Assembly: GCA_905373475.1 (NCBI GenBank)
Contig: CAJPTC010000001.1
Location: forward strand, 62,001-126,000
From: Bacteroidia bacterium
GTDB lineage: Bacteria; Bacteroidota; Bacteroidia; Bacteroidales; CAJPTX01
Reading direction: 5' to 3'
DNA length: 64,000 bases
Part shown: in pieces, positions 8,614-17,796 of the stretch
How positions within the stretch are numbered: position 1 is the first letter of the stretch
How the letters are laid out: each line of letters opens with the position of its first letter
Made by a program: the position numbers and the translations under genes
The notes under the pieces: model-generated
Told to the model about the DNA's origin: nothing
What the model saw: only the letters and a program-made list of their open reading frames with translations
Databases searched by the model: none

Positions 8614-9891
8614 ATGCAAAAGAGTAAGAAAGGAAAAAGACGTAATATCATCATTGCGGTCTCATTGGGTATTGTAGCCATTGTGGGTGCAATGGCGGCG
8701 GGCGGTGCATTTAGCGATCAGGATACACAGGAGGTACAGTATCAATTCCCAGAGCGGCGCACGATTATTAAAACCATCTCTGCTAACGGACGTATTCAAC
8801 CCGTACTCGAGGTAAAGATTAGCCCTGAGGTATCTGGCGAAATTATAGAACTCCCCGTAATAGAGGGACAGCAAGTGAAGAAGGGCGATTTGCTCTGCCG
8901 TATTCGCCCCGATACCTACGTGAGTATGCAAGACCGCGCAGCAGCTTCGCTCAATAGTACGACTACCGATGTGGAGCGCGCTCGCAACCAGCTTAAGCAA
9001 GCGAAGGCAAGCTACGAACGTGCTAAGCAGCTTCACGAGAAAAAGGCGCTCTCCGATGCCGATTTTGAAAAAGCACAAACTGAGTATGACAACGCACAGA
9101 GTATGCTGAGCGCTTCGGAGTTTTCGGTAGCCAGTGCCCGAGCTACCCTGAAGGAGGCTAACGAGAATTTGCAAAAGACAACGATATATGCTCCCGTGGA
9201 TGCACGGGTTTCTCGATTATCTGTAGAACTTGGGGAACGCGTGGTAGGTACGGCACAGATGGCAGGAACTGAGTTAATGCGCTTGGCAAACTTAAGCCTT
9301 ATGGAGGCACGCGTGGATGTAAGCGAGTCCGACATAGTGAATGTGAGTATGAACGACACGGCGATTATTCACGTCGATGCCTATCCTGATACCACGTTCC
9401 GAGGCGTAGTTACGCTTATTGCTACGACGGCCAATACTACGACATCTACCGATCAGGTCACCAATTTTGAAGTTCGCATACTTATACTCAAGGAAAGTTA
9501 CGAGTATTTGCTCAAGGAGGGGAGTCAAACGCCTTTCCGCCCTGGCATGTCTGTTTCAGTAGATATCCGTACACGTCGCGAAGACAATGTAACCTCACTC
9601 CCTATCGAGGCGGTTACAACCCGTGGCGATTCCATAGGCAATGAACCTGCATCAAAGGCGCTTGAAGAGAACAGAAAACCCATTGAAATGATTTTTGTGG
9701 CGCGAGGCGATTCGGCTTATGCCATGCCCGTACAAACTGGGATACAAGACTCGCGCTATATACATATCAAAACGCCGCTTGACGATTCGCTACGTGTTAT
9801 AGTAGCGCCTTATTCTGCCGTTTCGCGCGATCTGCGTAACCAAACCAAGGTGAAAGCCACGCAGCAAGAAAAAGGGAAGGTCGCTGTTTAA
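8614..9891 (+). CDS. Periplasmic adaptor (HlyD/MacA-type)
   Basis: The 425-residue protein has an N-terminal membrane anchor (NIIIAVSLGIVAIVGAMAA), a split lipoyl/barrel-sandwich domain (SPEVSGEIIELPVIEGQQVKKGD and ENLQKTTIYAPVDARV), an alpha-helical hairpin at about residues 105-190, and a beta-barrel region. It should link an inner-membrane pump to the TolC-like duct encoded just upstream. No ABC ATPase, permease or RND pump gene follows; the next gene is tsaB after 6 bases. The inner-membrane partner must be encoded elsewhere. Confidence 0.9.
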   Translation: MQKSKKGKRRNIIIAVSLGIVAIVGAMAAGGAFSDQDTQEVQYQFPERRTIIKTISANGRIQPVLEVKISPEVSGEIIELPVIEGQQVKKGDLLCRIRPDTYVSMQDRAAASLNSTTTDVERARNQLKQAKASYERAKQLHEKKALSDADFEKAQTEYDNAQSMLSASEFSVASARATLKEANENLQKTTIYAPVDARVSRLSVELGERVVGTAQMAGTELMRLANLSLMEARVDVSESDIVNVSMNDTAIIHVDAYPDTTFRGVVTLIATTANTTTSTDQVTNFEVRILILKESYEYLLKEGSQTPFRPGMSVSVDIRTRREDNVTSLPIEAVTTRGDSIGNEPASKALEENRKPIEMIFVARGDSAYAMPVQTGIQDSRYIHIKTPLDDSLRVIVAPYSAVSRDLRNQTKVKATQQEKGKVAV

Positions 9892-9897
9892 TAGACT

Positions 9898-10653
9898 ATG
9901 AGCATGCCAACGAACTCGCCGAACTTTCTTGCCGTTGAGAGTTCAGATGCTTACAGTTCAGTAGCCATCTGGAAAGACGATATGCTGTGTGTGCGTGAAT
10001 CTACCACACACAACGATCATGCAGAAGTGCTCACTACCATGATCGCTTCTGTACTCGACGAGGCATCGCTTTCTCTAAGCGATCTGGCAGCTATCGGTAT
10101 AAGTCAGGGTCCAGGTTCGTATACGGGTCTCCGTATTGGTTATGCCACTGTAAAGGGACTTTGTTTTGCTTCGGGTGTACCTCTTATCGCAGTTCCTACG
10201 CTCGCTGCACTGGCGGGAGCAATAGAACGCGAAGCGAACCTTTCGCCTCAAGACGATAACTACTGCTGTGTACCTATGATAGACGCGCGACGCATGGAGG
10301 TATATACGCAGACCTTTTTACCAGGTCTACAAGCAGTAGCCGAGCCCTACCCGTGTATTCTTGACGAGAAATTCCCAACGCGACTAGCCGATAGGCACGC
10401 ATACTATGCAGGCAGTGGTGCAGAAAAGGCAAGACGCCTCTTCCCTGCAGCCGACTGGACGTTTGTTGACTACCCGACGGTTCGTGCTAAAGATCTGCTA
10501 CCCATTCTTGAAGCGCGTTATCTGGAACATTTGTTTGAAGATCTAGCCTACACAGAACCACTCTATGTCAAGGATTTTGAAGCTACTCCCAGTCGTCGCA
10601 CTCCTCTGTGCAACCTGCGAGCTGCCCATCCAGACAGCGCTAGCGCAGAATAA
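9898..10653 (+). CDS. tsaB: tRNA t6A biosynthesis protein TsaB
   Basis: The 251-residue protein has the TsaB (YeaZ) ASKHA-like core: FLAVESSDAYSSVAIW at the N-terminus and ISQGPGSYTGLRIGYATVKGL at about residues 70-90. TsaB is the scaffold partner of TsaD in threonylcarbamoylation of adenosine 37 in ANN-decoding tRNAs. It is cytoplasmic and generally essential. Its last 89 bases overlap, in another frame, the start of the DUF3108 gene. The C-terminal tail after YVKDFEATPS looks non-conserved, consistent with a coding extension created by the overlap. Confidence 0.9.
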   Translation: MSMPTNSPNFLAVESSDAYSSVAIWKDDMLCVRESTTHNDHAEVLTTMIASVLDEASLSLSDLAAIGISQGPGSYTGLRIGYATVKGLCFASGVPLIAVPTLAALAGAIEREANLSPQDDNYCCVPMIDARRMEVYTQTFLPGLQAVAEPYPCILDEKFPTRLADRHAYYAGSGAEKARRLFPAADWTFVDYPTVRAKDLLPILEARYLEHLFEDLAYTEPLYVKDFEATPSRRTPLCNLRAAHPDSASAE

Positions 10654-11371
10654 AAACGTAGCTCCCCCTCCTTTTCAAAAAGGAGAGATGCTTTATTACA
10701 ACGTGCGTTACGCTTTTGCTAAAGGGGCTGAGGTGGTTTTCTCGGTTTCCGATACGCTCGTTGGCGACAAAAGCTACTTTCATCTGGTTATTGACGGACG
10801 AACAACGGGCATGGTTGGTGTCCTGTATCCGTTGCACGATACTTACCACGCTTATACCGATAAGGTTACAAACTTGCCCATTAAGGCAGTACGAAATGTA
10901 AGCGAACAAAGCTACAAAGACCACAAGGTAGATCTGTTCGATCGTACCTCGCGTACCGATTCTGCCATTGTAACACGTGAAAATGGTGAAAAGGTAGTGC
11001 TCCCGAAAGATGTATACGATCTCGTATCGCTTGGTTATTCTCTAAGAGTACAACTCTCGCAAACAAAATTTGCTAAAAACACCCTCTTCTCTTTTCCCAC
11101 TTATTTCAATGCGGAGTATTTCCCCTTTGCCGTTCGTTATGTGGGTGAAGAGGTGGTGCGTACAGATTTCGGGAAAGTGCGCTGCCATAAATTCATACCT
11201 CGTATACAGAAAGGCGACCTCTTCAAGGAAAATGATGCGGTTACGATTTGGTTCTCTGCCGACGAGAACCACCTCCCCATTCGTATTGAGTTTAAGCTCT
11301 TTCTAGGTTCAATGGTTTGCGAGCTCAAAACGTTCCGTAAGCTCGTATCGCCATTCGTAGTGATGCAATAA
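10565..11371 (+). CDS. DUF3108 secreted protein
   Basis: The 268-residue protein has a signal peptide (MSRILKLLPVVALLCATCELPIQTALAQ, read in two parts) followed by a beta-rich DUF3108-type domain (GEMLYYNVRYAFAKGAEVVFSV). Function of the family is unknown; it is exported, probably periplasmic. The whole signal peptide is encoded inside the 3' end of tsaB in a different frame. The next in-frame Met (GEMLYY, residue 42) would remove the signal peptide, so the overlapping start is favoured. Confidence 0.82.
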   Translation: MSRILKLLPVVALLCATCELPIQTALAQNKNVAPPPFQKGEMLYYNVRYAFAKGAEVVFSVSDTLVGDKSYFHLVIDGRTTGMVGVLYPLHDTYHAYTDKVTNLPIKAVRNVSEQSYKDHKVDLFDRTSRTDSAIVTRENGEKVVLPKDVYDLVSLGYSLRVQLSQTKFAKNTLFSFPTYFNAEYFPFAVRYVGEEVVRTDFGKVRCHKFIPRIQKGDLFKENDAVTIWFSADENHLPIRIEFKLFLGSMVCELKTFRKLVSPFVVMQ

Positions 11372-11428
11372 TTGAGTCCTTTCTGCTAAAAAATGCGAAC
11401 TTTGCTTTGTGTAATGTCATAACAGAAT

Positions 11429-11875
11429 ATGAGGATCATGAAATCTCGCGCATTATTATTTCTAGCAGCGGCAGCTGCTGTGTTAGCTTTCTCTGCTTGC
11501 TCAAAGGAAGAAGTTAAAAAGAACGTAAAAGAGATTGTAGCCACTGACCTTTCTAACGTAATTGGTACTTGGACAGGAACCTATACAACGCTTTCACTTA
11601 CATTGAGTGAAGCGGGCGAGATCGAAGTAAAAGCTGTTGAGGGCGATAACGAAGCCTTAATGGTTGATACGAAAGATATTAAGGATATAAAGATCAAGAT
11701 CTCTGCGAATGCGGCTGGCGTTATAACGGGTAGCGCTGAAAAGGCGGGAGATATCGAATCGGGGACATTGGTCTACAAGAAGGGAGAGAAAGATAATACC
11801 TTGAAATTTACGGTTAATACAACCAAAGAGAGTACCAAGAAGAGTTTCATTTTCTCGAGTAAAGAGAAGAAGTAA
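11429..11875 (+). CDS. Small putative lipoprotein, lipocalin-like
   Basis: The 148-residue protein starts with a lipoprotein signal (LFLAAAAAVLAFSAC, with lipobox Cys near residue 25) and continues with Lys/Glu-rich beta-type sequence including VIGTWTGTYTTLSLTL, reminiscent of small lipocalin-like lipoproteins. No catalytic motif is visible. An ATG three codons later (11438, MKSRAL) is an equally good start. It is followed by a strong terminator at 11908-11940 and probably ends the tolC-adaptor-tsaB-DUF3108 transcription unit or forms its own unit. Confidence 0.75.
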   Translation: MRIMKSRALLFLAAAAAVLAFSACSKEEVKKNVKEIVATDLSNVIGTWTGTYTTLSLTLSEAGEIEVKAVEGDNEALMVDTKDIKDIKIKISANAAGVITGSAEKAGDIESGTLVYKKGEKDNTLKFTVNTTKESTKKSFIFSSKEKK

Positions 11876-11907
11876 ACTGCCCCTTGAGTAAGTGAACAGT
11901 AGGGAAT

Positions 11908-11940
11908 GCAGCTTATCGGTACGGTAAGCTGCGTTTTTTT
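11908..11940 (+). terminator. Rho-independent terminator after lipoprotein gene
   Basis: The 8-bp stem GCAGCTTA/TAAGCTGC is followed by G and seven T residues. It lies 32 bases after the lipoprotein stop. Confidence 0.85.
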
Positions 11941-12135
11941 ACATAGCATGACCTCCTTCTCTTACCATATTCCCATTTGAATATCAGGGATTAACGCCTT
12001 AAACAGGGTGTGTCTTTCCGCAATTCGTCTTGAAGGAGCTGCACAGCTTGGGAGTAGCATATTGGTTCTCTTTTTGCAACTCATTTTGTTCGCTTTGCGT
12101 AAACTCTCAGCGGAGTTGCTTTTCTATACTCTTTT

Positions 12136-12143
12136 TACCTTTG
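12136..12143 (+). promoter_or_regulatory. -7 box TACCTTTG upstream of exbB
   Basis: TACCTTTG matches TAnnTTTG and lies 31 bases before the exbB ATG. A TTG at 12116-12118 is a possible -33 element at slightly short spacing. Apart from this box and the upstream terminator I see no gene in 11941-12174. Confidence 0.55.
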
Positions 12144-12174
12144 CCTGTGGTAACACAAATACGAATACAACATC

Positions 12175-12864
12175 ATGCTGAGTTTTCTCTTGTTGCAAAT
12201 ACAAGTGGGGGCAGCCGAGGCTGCCGCGCCCGCACAGATGGAGCTGAGTCTGTGGGAGATGGCGCTAAAGGGCGGCTGGATCATGATTCCGCTTGCCTTC
12301 CTTTGGTGTCTTGGGCTCTATATCTTTTTTGAACGTTTTTGGTCTATTGAGAAAGCATCTCGTGTCGATCAGAACTTCATGAATCAGATCAAAGAGTTTA
12401 TCATGGAAGATAAGATCGATGCTGCACGGAGTCTGTGTGCAGCTAAGCGTACTCCTGTAGCCAACATGATTGCAAAAGGTATAGACCGCATGGGGCGTCC
12501 CATGCAAGATTTGAGTACCGCAATAGAAAACGTCGGTAACCTTGAAGTGGCCAAGTTGGAAAAAGGTCTTCCTATGCTGGCTACCATATCGGGGGGAGCT
12601 CCTATGATTGGTTTTCTAGGTACAGTAATCGGAATGATTCAGGCTTTCTACGATATGTCTATGGCGGGCAACAATATCGATGTTGGTCTTCTTTCGGGCG
12701 GTATCTATACGGCTATGGTCACAACCGTTGCGGGGCTTATTGTGGGGATTATGGCCTATTTTGGCTATAACTATTTAGTGGCGCGCATAGAAAAAGTGGT
12801 CTTCCATATCGAGGCCAATGCTATGGAATTTATGGATCTGCTCAATGAGCCTGTTTCCAAGTAG
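12175..12864 (+). CDS. exbB: ExbB/TolQ-type proton channel subunit
   Basis: The 229-residue MotA/TolQ/ExbB family protein has a first membrane span (MIPLAFLWCLGLYIFFERFW) and two conserved C-terminal spans (GGAPMIGFLGTVIGMIQAF and AMVTTVAGLIVGIMAYFGY). With ExbD it forms the proton-driven motor in the inner membrane that energises TonB-dependent receptors. ExbD follows 5 bases downstream and a TonB-like gene overlaps ExbD, giving a complete energising operon. The SusC-type receptor nearby is a likely client. Confidence 0.92.
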   Translation: MLSFLLLQIQVGAAEAAAPAQMELSLWEMALKGGWIMIPLAFLWCLGLYIFFERFWSIEKASRVDQNFMNQIKEFIMEDKIDAARSLCAAKRTPVANMIAKGIDRMGRPMQDLSTAIENVGNLEVAKLEKGLPMLATISGGAPMIGFLGTVIGMIQAFYDMSMAGNNIDVGLLSGGIYTAMVTTVAGLIVGIMAYFGYNYLVARIEKVVFHIEANAMEFMDLLNEPVSK

Positions 12865-12869
12865 TTGCC

Positions 12870-13271
12870 ATGAAACTCAAACGTCATTCAAAGGTTGAGA
12901 GCACATTTCAGATGTCGTCTATGACAGACATCGTCTTCCTGCTCCTTGTCTTCTTTATGGTAACCTCTACGCTTGTAAGCCCGAATGCTTTGAAGCTATT
13001 GCTGCCCCGTAGTAATAGCCAGACGGCAGCAAAGCCCATTACAACGGTGAGCATTACGTCCGACTTACAGTTCTACGTTGAGCAAACCCCAGTCCCCTTC
13101 AATACCCTAGAGGTCTATTTGCAAAAGAAATTGCAAGGACAAGAGGAACCTACAATCTCGTTGCATGCAGACCGCTCGGTGCCCGTAGAAGAGGTTGTGA
13201 AGGTGATGAATATTGCCAAAGACAACCATTATAAGCTGATTCTTGCTACCTCGCCTCTCCCCAAAAACTAG
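12870..13271 (+). CDS. exbD: ExbD/TolR-type biopolymer transport protein
   Basis: The 133-residue protein has one membrane span with the conserved Asp (MSSMTDIVFLLLVFFMV, Asp20) that carries protons in ExbD/TolR proteins, then a periplasmic domain (TISLHADRSVPVEEVVKVMN). It works with the adjacent ExbB. The 3' end overlaps the start of the TonB-like gene by 29 bases if the ATG at 13243 is used. Confidence 0.92.
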   Translation: MKLKRHSKVESTFQMSSMTDIVFLLLVFFMVTSTLVSPNALKLLLPRSNSQTAAKPITTVSITSDLQFYVEQTPVPFNTLEVYLQKKLQGQEEPTISLHADRSVPVEEVVKVMNIAKDNHYKLILATSPLPKN

Positions 13272-14181
13272 ATCTGCAGTGTCTCCTTCGCACAATAATT
13301 CCTACAGTTGGTCTTCGTACGATCCGCGTATCCGTCGTCGGTCGTGGATTGCTGTTCTGCTCGTTCAGCTACTCCTTATATTGGTGCTGTTCTATTTTGG
13401 CTTTGTTACTCCTTTACCTTTACCTGGCGAGGAGGGGGTTACCGTGAGTTTCGGTACGGAGCAAGGTGGGCAGAATCTTACTTGGCAGGAGACTAACGTG
13501 CCGCCCGTGCAAAATTACGTTCCAGAACCTGTGCGAGAGGTTGAAGAGAAACCCTTAACGCAGGATTTTGAGGATGCGCCTGAGGTACGCACTCCTGAGC
13601 GTCCCAAAACGCCGAAGAAAGAGGAGAGCAAACCTAAAAAAGAGAACCCCAAACCTGTAGTGCCACAACCTGCGCCGCAACAACCGCAGCAAACAGTAGT
13701 AAAAGAACCAGAGCCACCGCAACCACAAGTCAACCAGCAAGCGCTTTTCCCAGGACGTACCCCCGAGACGCAGCAAGGCGGGGCTGGAACTGGTGGGCAA
13801 GCAGGAAATCAAGGAATGCCTGACGGACAAGCTACTACCCCTAGTTTAGGGCAGGGGAGCGGCGCAGGAACTGGTTCGGGGCACGGACAAGGAACAGGCG
13901 GCGGAGGCATAGGGTATAGTGTAGGAAACCGTAAAGCTTTAAAGTTGCCACCGCCAGAATACCCAGGACAAAAAAATGGCAAAGTCGTTGTTAAGGTCTG
14001 GGTTAATAAGGAAGGGAAAGTTGTAAAAGCCGAAGCTGGTGAAAAGGGAAGTACGCTTTACGATAAAACGTTCCTCAGTGCATCGGAAAATGCTGCGCTA
14101 CAAGCGCATTTCGACGTAGCTGCCGATGCGCCAGAAATGCAGGTCGGGACGATAACCTACGTCTTCCGTCTTAAGCAATAG
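13243..14181 (+). CDS. TonB-like energy transducer
   Basis: The 312-residue protein has a membrane anchor (WIAVLLVQLLLILVLFYFGF), a long Pro/Lys/Glu- and Gln-rich periplasmic spacer (PKTPKKEESKPKKENPK), a Gly-rich hinge, and a TonB C-terminal fold ending in GTITYVFRLKQ. It transmits ExbB/ExbD motor energy to outer-membrane receptors. The start could instead be a GTG at 13279, which avoids the overlap with exbD and gives VSPSHNNSY as N-terminus. A hairpin terminator follows at 14205-14239. Confidence 0.87.
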   Translation: MLPRLSPKTRSAVSPSHNNSYSWSSYDPRIRRRSWIAVLLVQLLLILVLFYFGFVTPLPLPGEEGVTVSFGTEQGGQNLTWQETNVPPVQNYVPEPVREVEEKPLTQDFEDAPEVRTPERPKTPKKEESKPKKENPKPVVPQPAPQQPQQTVVKEPEPPQPQVNQQALFPGRTPETQQGGAGTGGQAGNQGMPDGQATTPSLGQGSGAGTGSGHGQGTGGGGIGYSVGNRKALKLPPPEYPGQKNGKVVVKVWVNKEGKVVKAEAGEKGSTLYDKTFLSASENAALQAHFDVAADAPEMQVGTITYVFRLKQ

Positions 14182-14204
14182 ATTGGGTTCTTTACTATTA
14201 AAGG

Positions 14205-14244
14205 AAATGGCACAATGTCCAATGGGTGTTGTGCCATTTATTTT
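14205..14244 (+). terminator. Terminator after the exbB-exbD-tonB operon
   Basis: The 11-bp stem AAATGGCACAA/TTGTGCCATTT has a 13-base loop and is followed by ATTTTGC. It sits 24 bases after the TonB-like stop. The T-run is short. Confidence 0.7.
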
Positions 14245-14414
14245 GCAAAAGAGGCAAGAAATGCACGGCGCGCATCTTTTTGTTCCCTCTCCCTTCTGTC
14301 CTTTTTACTTGTGTTACACGGCTTTGGTCTGGTTTACGCTTTCCTCTAGAAACTTTTTGTGCGAGATCGACGAACAAATTCATGAAAAGTTACTCCCAAA
14401 TAGAAAATTCTTTT

Positions 14415-14422
14415 TAATTTTG
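14415..14422 (+). promoter_or_regulatory. Possible -7 box TAATTTTG upstream of susC/ragA
   Basis: TAATTTTG matches TAnnTTTG and would give a leader of about 140 bases before the ATG at 14566. No -33 element is evident. No gene was found in 14245-14565. Confidence 0.4.
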
Positions 14423-14565
14423 ACTAGGGAATTCTTTTTTAGAAATGCAACGGTAATATTACTGCTAGCATCTGCATTTTGACGAAAGGTCTCAAAGCGT
14501 TGTTGGCTCTCTTGCAAATGGTAAAGCAGCAAGCACAAATTATTAACTTATTAAAAGATAGCTGT

Positions 14566-17500
14566 ATGAGAAAAGTAGTACTACTACTCGCGTCGTTACT
14601 GACGTGGATTGGATGTGCGTTGGGTCAGCAGCGCACAGTAACGGGAGTCGTTACCTCGGTAGAGGATGGCTCGCCTTTGATTCAGCTGGCCGTACAGATT
14701 AAAGGGACTCAAACGGGGGTAGTAACCGACGCAGAAGGGCGGTATACGATTCGTGTAGCAGGACCAGAGTCTGTACTAGTTTTTACCTACACTGGGTATG
14801 AGACCCAAGAGATCACCGTTGGCGAACAGACAACTATCAATGTTGTGATGCAGCTTGCCAATGAGGAGATCGACGAAGTCATGGTCGTGGCTTTCGGTAA
14901 GTCTAAGAAATCGTCTTTCACCGGAGCAGCAACAGCTGTTAGCAGCAAAGAACTTGAGCGTAAGCAAGTTTCTAACGTTGTAAATGCTTTGGCGGGTAAA
15001 GTGCCAGGGGTTACGGTTACTTCGAGCAATAACCAACCTGGAACAAGCTCTACTATCCGTATCCGTGGACGTGGCTCTTTCTCCGCTAGTAGCGATCCTC
15101 TCTATGTTGTGGATGGTGTTCCTTTCGATGGCGATGTGTCTTCAATTAACCCTGCCGATGTGGAAAGTACAGTGTTGTTAAAAGATGCTGCCTCCGCTGC
15201 GCTTTATGGTGCGCGCGCTGCTAACGGGGTTGTTATGATTACAACAAAGAGCGGAGCTAATGCTCGTAATGCAGGTTCTCTTAACGTAAATGTTACCGCA
15301 AAAATAGGTTATAACTTCCGCGGGGTTCCTGACTACGATAAGATTACGGATCCTAAGCAATATGCTGCTAAGTATTTTGAGTCTCTTTATAATTATGAAG
15401 TGCTGAAGGGAACTGCAGATCCTTTGGACGCTGCCAATGACGCAATGTTTTCGAAGCCTGCAACATCAATTGTGTATTTCCCATTCTCCCGTCCAGGTAG
15501 TAATGAAAATGTAGATCCTGCGGACGAATTCTTCTTCTCTCGCAATTCTGATGGATCTTTTTCTATGGCTTCCGATGCTACTATTGGTCGCATGATAAAA
15601 GCTAAAGATGGGAACAACTACTGGTTGCAACCAGACAAGTGGCTTGAGGCCGCTTATACCCCAAATAAACGTCAGGAGTATGGTGTTTCTCTCTCTGGGC
15701 GTTCAGAGTTGGCGAACTACTTTTTCTCGTCAGGATATTTGAATGATAAGGGGTATACTGTTGGTTCTGATTTTAACCGTTTTACTTCGCGTTTACGTGG
15801 TGATTATCGTCCTAAGAAATGGTTGAATATGGGAGGAAACATTGCGTACACGAATTATAAATCGAATTTATTGCTAAATACAGAGTATAGTGGCGATTCT
15901 GGAAATATCTTCGCAGTTGCCGATGGTATGGCACCTATCTACCCTCTTTATGTTCGCGATGCGAATAAGCAGGTTATGATCGATCCGCGCAATGGTCAGA
16001 AAATATACGACTATGGTAAGTCTCAATACCCTGGACTTGTGCGTCCTAATTTCTCCGATGCTAACCCAATTGCAGCGAATCTGTATGACTTGAACGAGTA
16101 TGCTGCACAGGTTTTAGGACTTCGTAGTTATATTGATTTCCTAATCCCTTATGACTTCAAATTAACCTTTAATGTAGGTTATGATTTGGATGATACATAT
16201 CGTACCAATAAAGATAATGCCTACTACGGACAGTCAGCTGCTAAGGGAGGATACATCTCAAAGAGGTTTACGCGCTATACGACTCTTAACTTACAGCAAT
16301 TGTTGAATTGGAATCATGCCTATGGCGAGAATCATATCGATATTTTGTTAGGACATGAATTTTACAAGTATTCTGGAGAAGCTCTGTCGGCAGATAGATC
16401 TAATTTCTATCATCCAGGTGCGCGTGAATTAGATGGGGCTATTGGAACCCCTAGTGCGAATTCTTCACGGTCTAATTATCGTGTTGAAGGATATCTCGGT
16501 CGTGCACAGTACGATTGGGCAGAAAAATATTTTGTGAGTCTCTCTTTCCGTCGTGATGGTTCTAGCCGTTTTGCCGCGGATAAACGTTGGGGGAATTTTT
16601 ATAGTGCTGGAGCTTCTTGGCTTATTTCTAAAGAAAGTTTCATGGAATCTACACGCAATTTCCTAGATCTTCTCAAGCTTAAGATAAGTTATGGTGAACA
16701 AGGAAATGACGCAATCGGCTCTAACTTCGCTTACACTGATAATTATACTCTTAAGGATAAGAATGGGAATTTTGCTACTGTTTTTGATAGCAAGGGAAAT
16801 CCCAATATTACGTGGGAAACGAGCAAGAACTTTAATATCGGTCTGGAATTTGCCTTCTTCAGGAATCGTTTGACGGGTAGTGTAGACTTCTTTCGTCGTA
16901 ATGTGTCCGATATGTTGTTCCGTCTAAGTGTACCTCCATCTTCGGGTTACACTGGTCTGTATACCAATATCGGTGAAATGAGTAATACCGGGGTCGATTT
17001 TGAAGTGCGAGGTGTTCCCTATCGGAATAAAGATATTGAATGGACTGTTTCTTTCAATGGAGGTTTTGTGAAGAATAGGTTGGAAAAACTCCCTGATGAA
17101 TGGAAGAAAAACAAGTATGGTTATGTCAGCGGACGTAACATTTATCGGGAAGGTGGTTCTATTGGCGATCTTTTCATGCCAGAGTATAAAGGAGTCGGTG
17201 ATAACGGGCATTCTAACTGGCAAACGTATGACACTGTTTCTCGTCAATATGGCGTGACAGAGGATTACACAACAGCAAATGAACAAAAGAACAGAGTCTT
17301 GTATGAAAATCTTGCTCCTAAGCTTCGTGGAGGTTTCGCTACAGAAGTCGATTTCTATGGCTTTGATTTCAATGCAGGTTTCACGTATTCACTTGGAGGT
17401 AAGCAAATAGACTATACTTACGCAGATCTAATGCATGGCGGTGCAGATAATGGTGCGGCTTTGCATAAGGATATGTTGAAGTCTTGGACTCCTGAAAAGA

Positions 17501-17784
17501 AAACCAATATCCCAATGATGGACTATAGTCGTTCTGATGAAAATGCAATCTCTTCGCGTTTCTTGATCTCCGCGACATATTTGTCTATCGACAACCTAAC
17601 TCTTGGATATACATTCAAGAAAGAATGGTTGGATCGCGTCGGTCTTGGTAGCTTGCGTGTGTATGTTGTAGCAGACAATGTATGGTTGTTCTCGGCACGC
17701 AAAGGTTTTGATCCAAGATTTGGTGGTGGAGTTGGTTACAAAGTCGTTCGCACCATCTCTGGTGGGCTTAATCTAACCTTTTAA
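14566..17784 (+). CDS. SusC/RagA-family TonB-dependent receptor
   Basis: From the ATG at 14566 the protein has 1072 residues: signal peptide (MRKVVLLLASLLTWIGCALG), carboxypeptidase-regulatory-like domain (VTGVVTSVEDGSPL), a TonB-box region (DEVMVVAFGKSKKSSFTG), a plug domain (IRIRGRGSFSASSDPLYVVDG, ANGVVMITTKSG) and a long outer-membrane barrel ending in LNLTF. Upstream in-frame ATGs would put extra residues before the signal and are unlikely. It imports oligomers (glycans or peptides) together with the SusD/RagB lipoprotein encoded 12 bases downstream. No glycoside hydrolases or regulators flank the pair, so the substrate is open; RagA/B-type peptide uptake is one possibility. Confidence 0.93.
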   Translation: MRKVVLLLASLLTWIGCALGQQRTVTGVVTSVEDGSPLIQLAVQIKGTQTGVVTDAEGRYTIRVAGPESVLVFTYTGYETQEITVGEQTTINVVMQLANEEIDEVMVVAFGKSKKSSFTGAATAVSSKELERKQVSNVVNALAGKVPGVTVTSSNNQPGTSSTIRIRGRGSFSASSDPLYVVDGVPFDGDVSSINPADVESTVLLKDAASAALYGARAANGVVMITTKSGANARNAGSLNVNVTAKIGYNFRGVPDYDKITDPKQYAAKYFESLYNYEVLKGTADPLDAANDAMFSKPATSIVYFPFSRPGSNENVDPADEFFFSRNSDGSFSMASDATIGRMIKAKDGNNYWLQPDKWLEAAYTPNKRQEYGVSLSGRSELANYFFSSGYLNDKGYTVGSDFNRFTSRLRGDYRPKKWLNMGGNIAYTNYKSNLLLNTEYSGDSGNIFAVADGMAPIYPLYVRDANKQVMIDPRNGQKIYDYGKSQYPGLVRPNFSDANPIAANLYDLNEYAAQVLGLRSYIDFLIPYDFKLTFNVGYDLDDTYRTNKDNAYYGQSAAKGGYISKRFTRYTTLNLQQLLNWNHAYGENHIDILLGHEFYKYSGEALSADRSNFYHPGARELDGAIGTPSANSSRSNYRVEGYLGRAQYDWAEKYFVSLSFRRDGSSRFAADKRWGNFYSAGASWLISKESFMESTRNFLDLLKLKISYGEQGNDAIGSNFAYTDNYTLKDKNGNFATVFDSKGNPNITWETSKNFNIGLEFAFFRNRLTGSVDFFRRNVSDMLFRLSVPPSSGYTGLYTNIGEMSNTGVDFEVRGVPYRNKDIEWTVSFNGGFVKNRLEKLPDEWKKNKYGYVSGRNIYREGGSIGDLFMPEYKGVGDNGHSNWQTYDTVSRQYGVTEDYTTANEQKNRVLYENLAPKLRGGFATEVDFYGFDFNAGFTYSLGGKQIDYTYADLMHGGADNGAALHKDMLKSWTPEKKTNIPMMDYSRSDENAISSRFLISATYLSIDNLTLGYTFKKEWLDRVGLGSLRVYVVADNVWLFSARKGFDPRFGGGVGYKVVRTISGGLNLTF

Positions 17785-17796
17785 ATTTTCGAGATA

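Noticed and set aside
14183..14482. 99-codon frame between the TonB-like gene and susC
   Set aside because: Starts with TTG, spans the terminator hairpin at 14205-14239 and has no family-like pattern.
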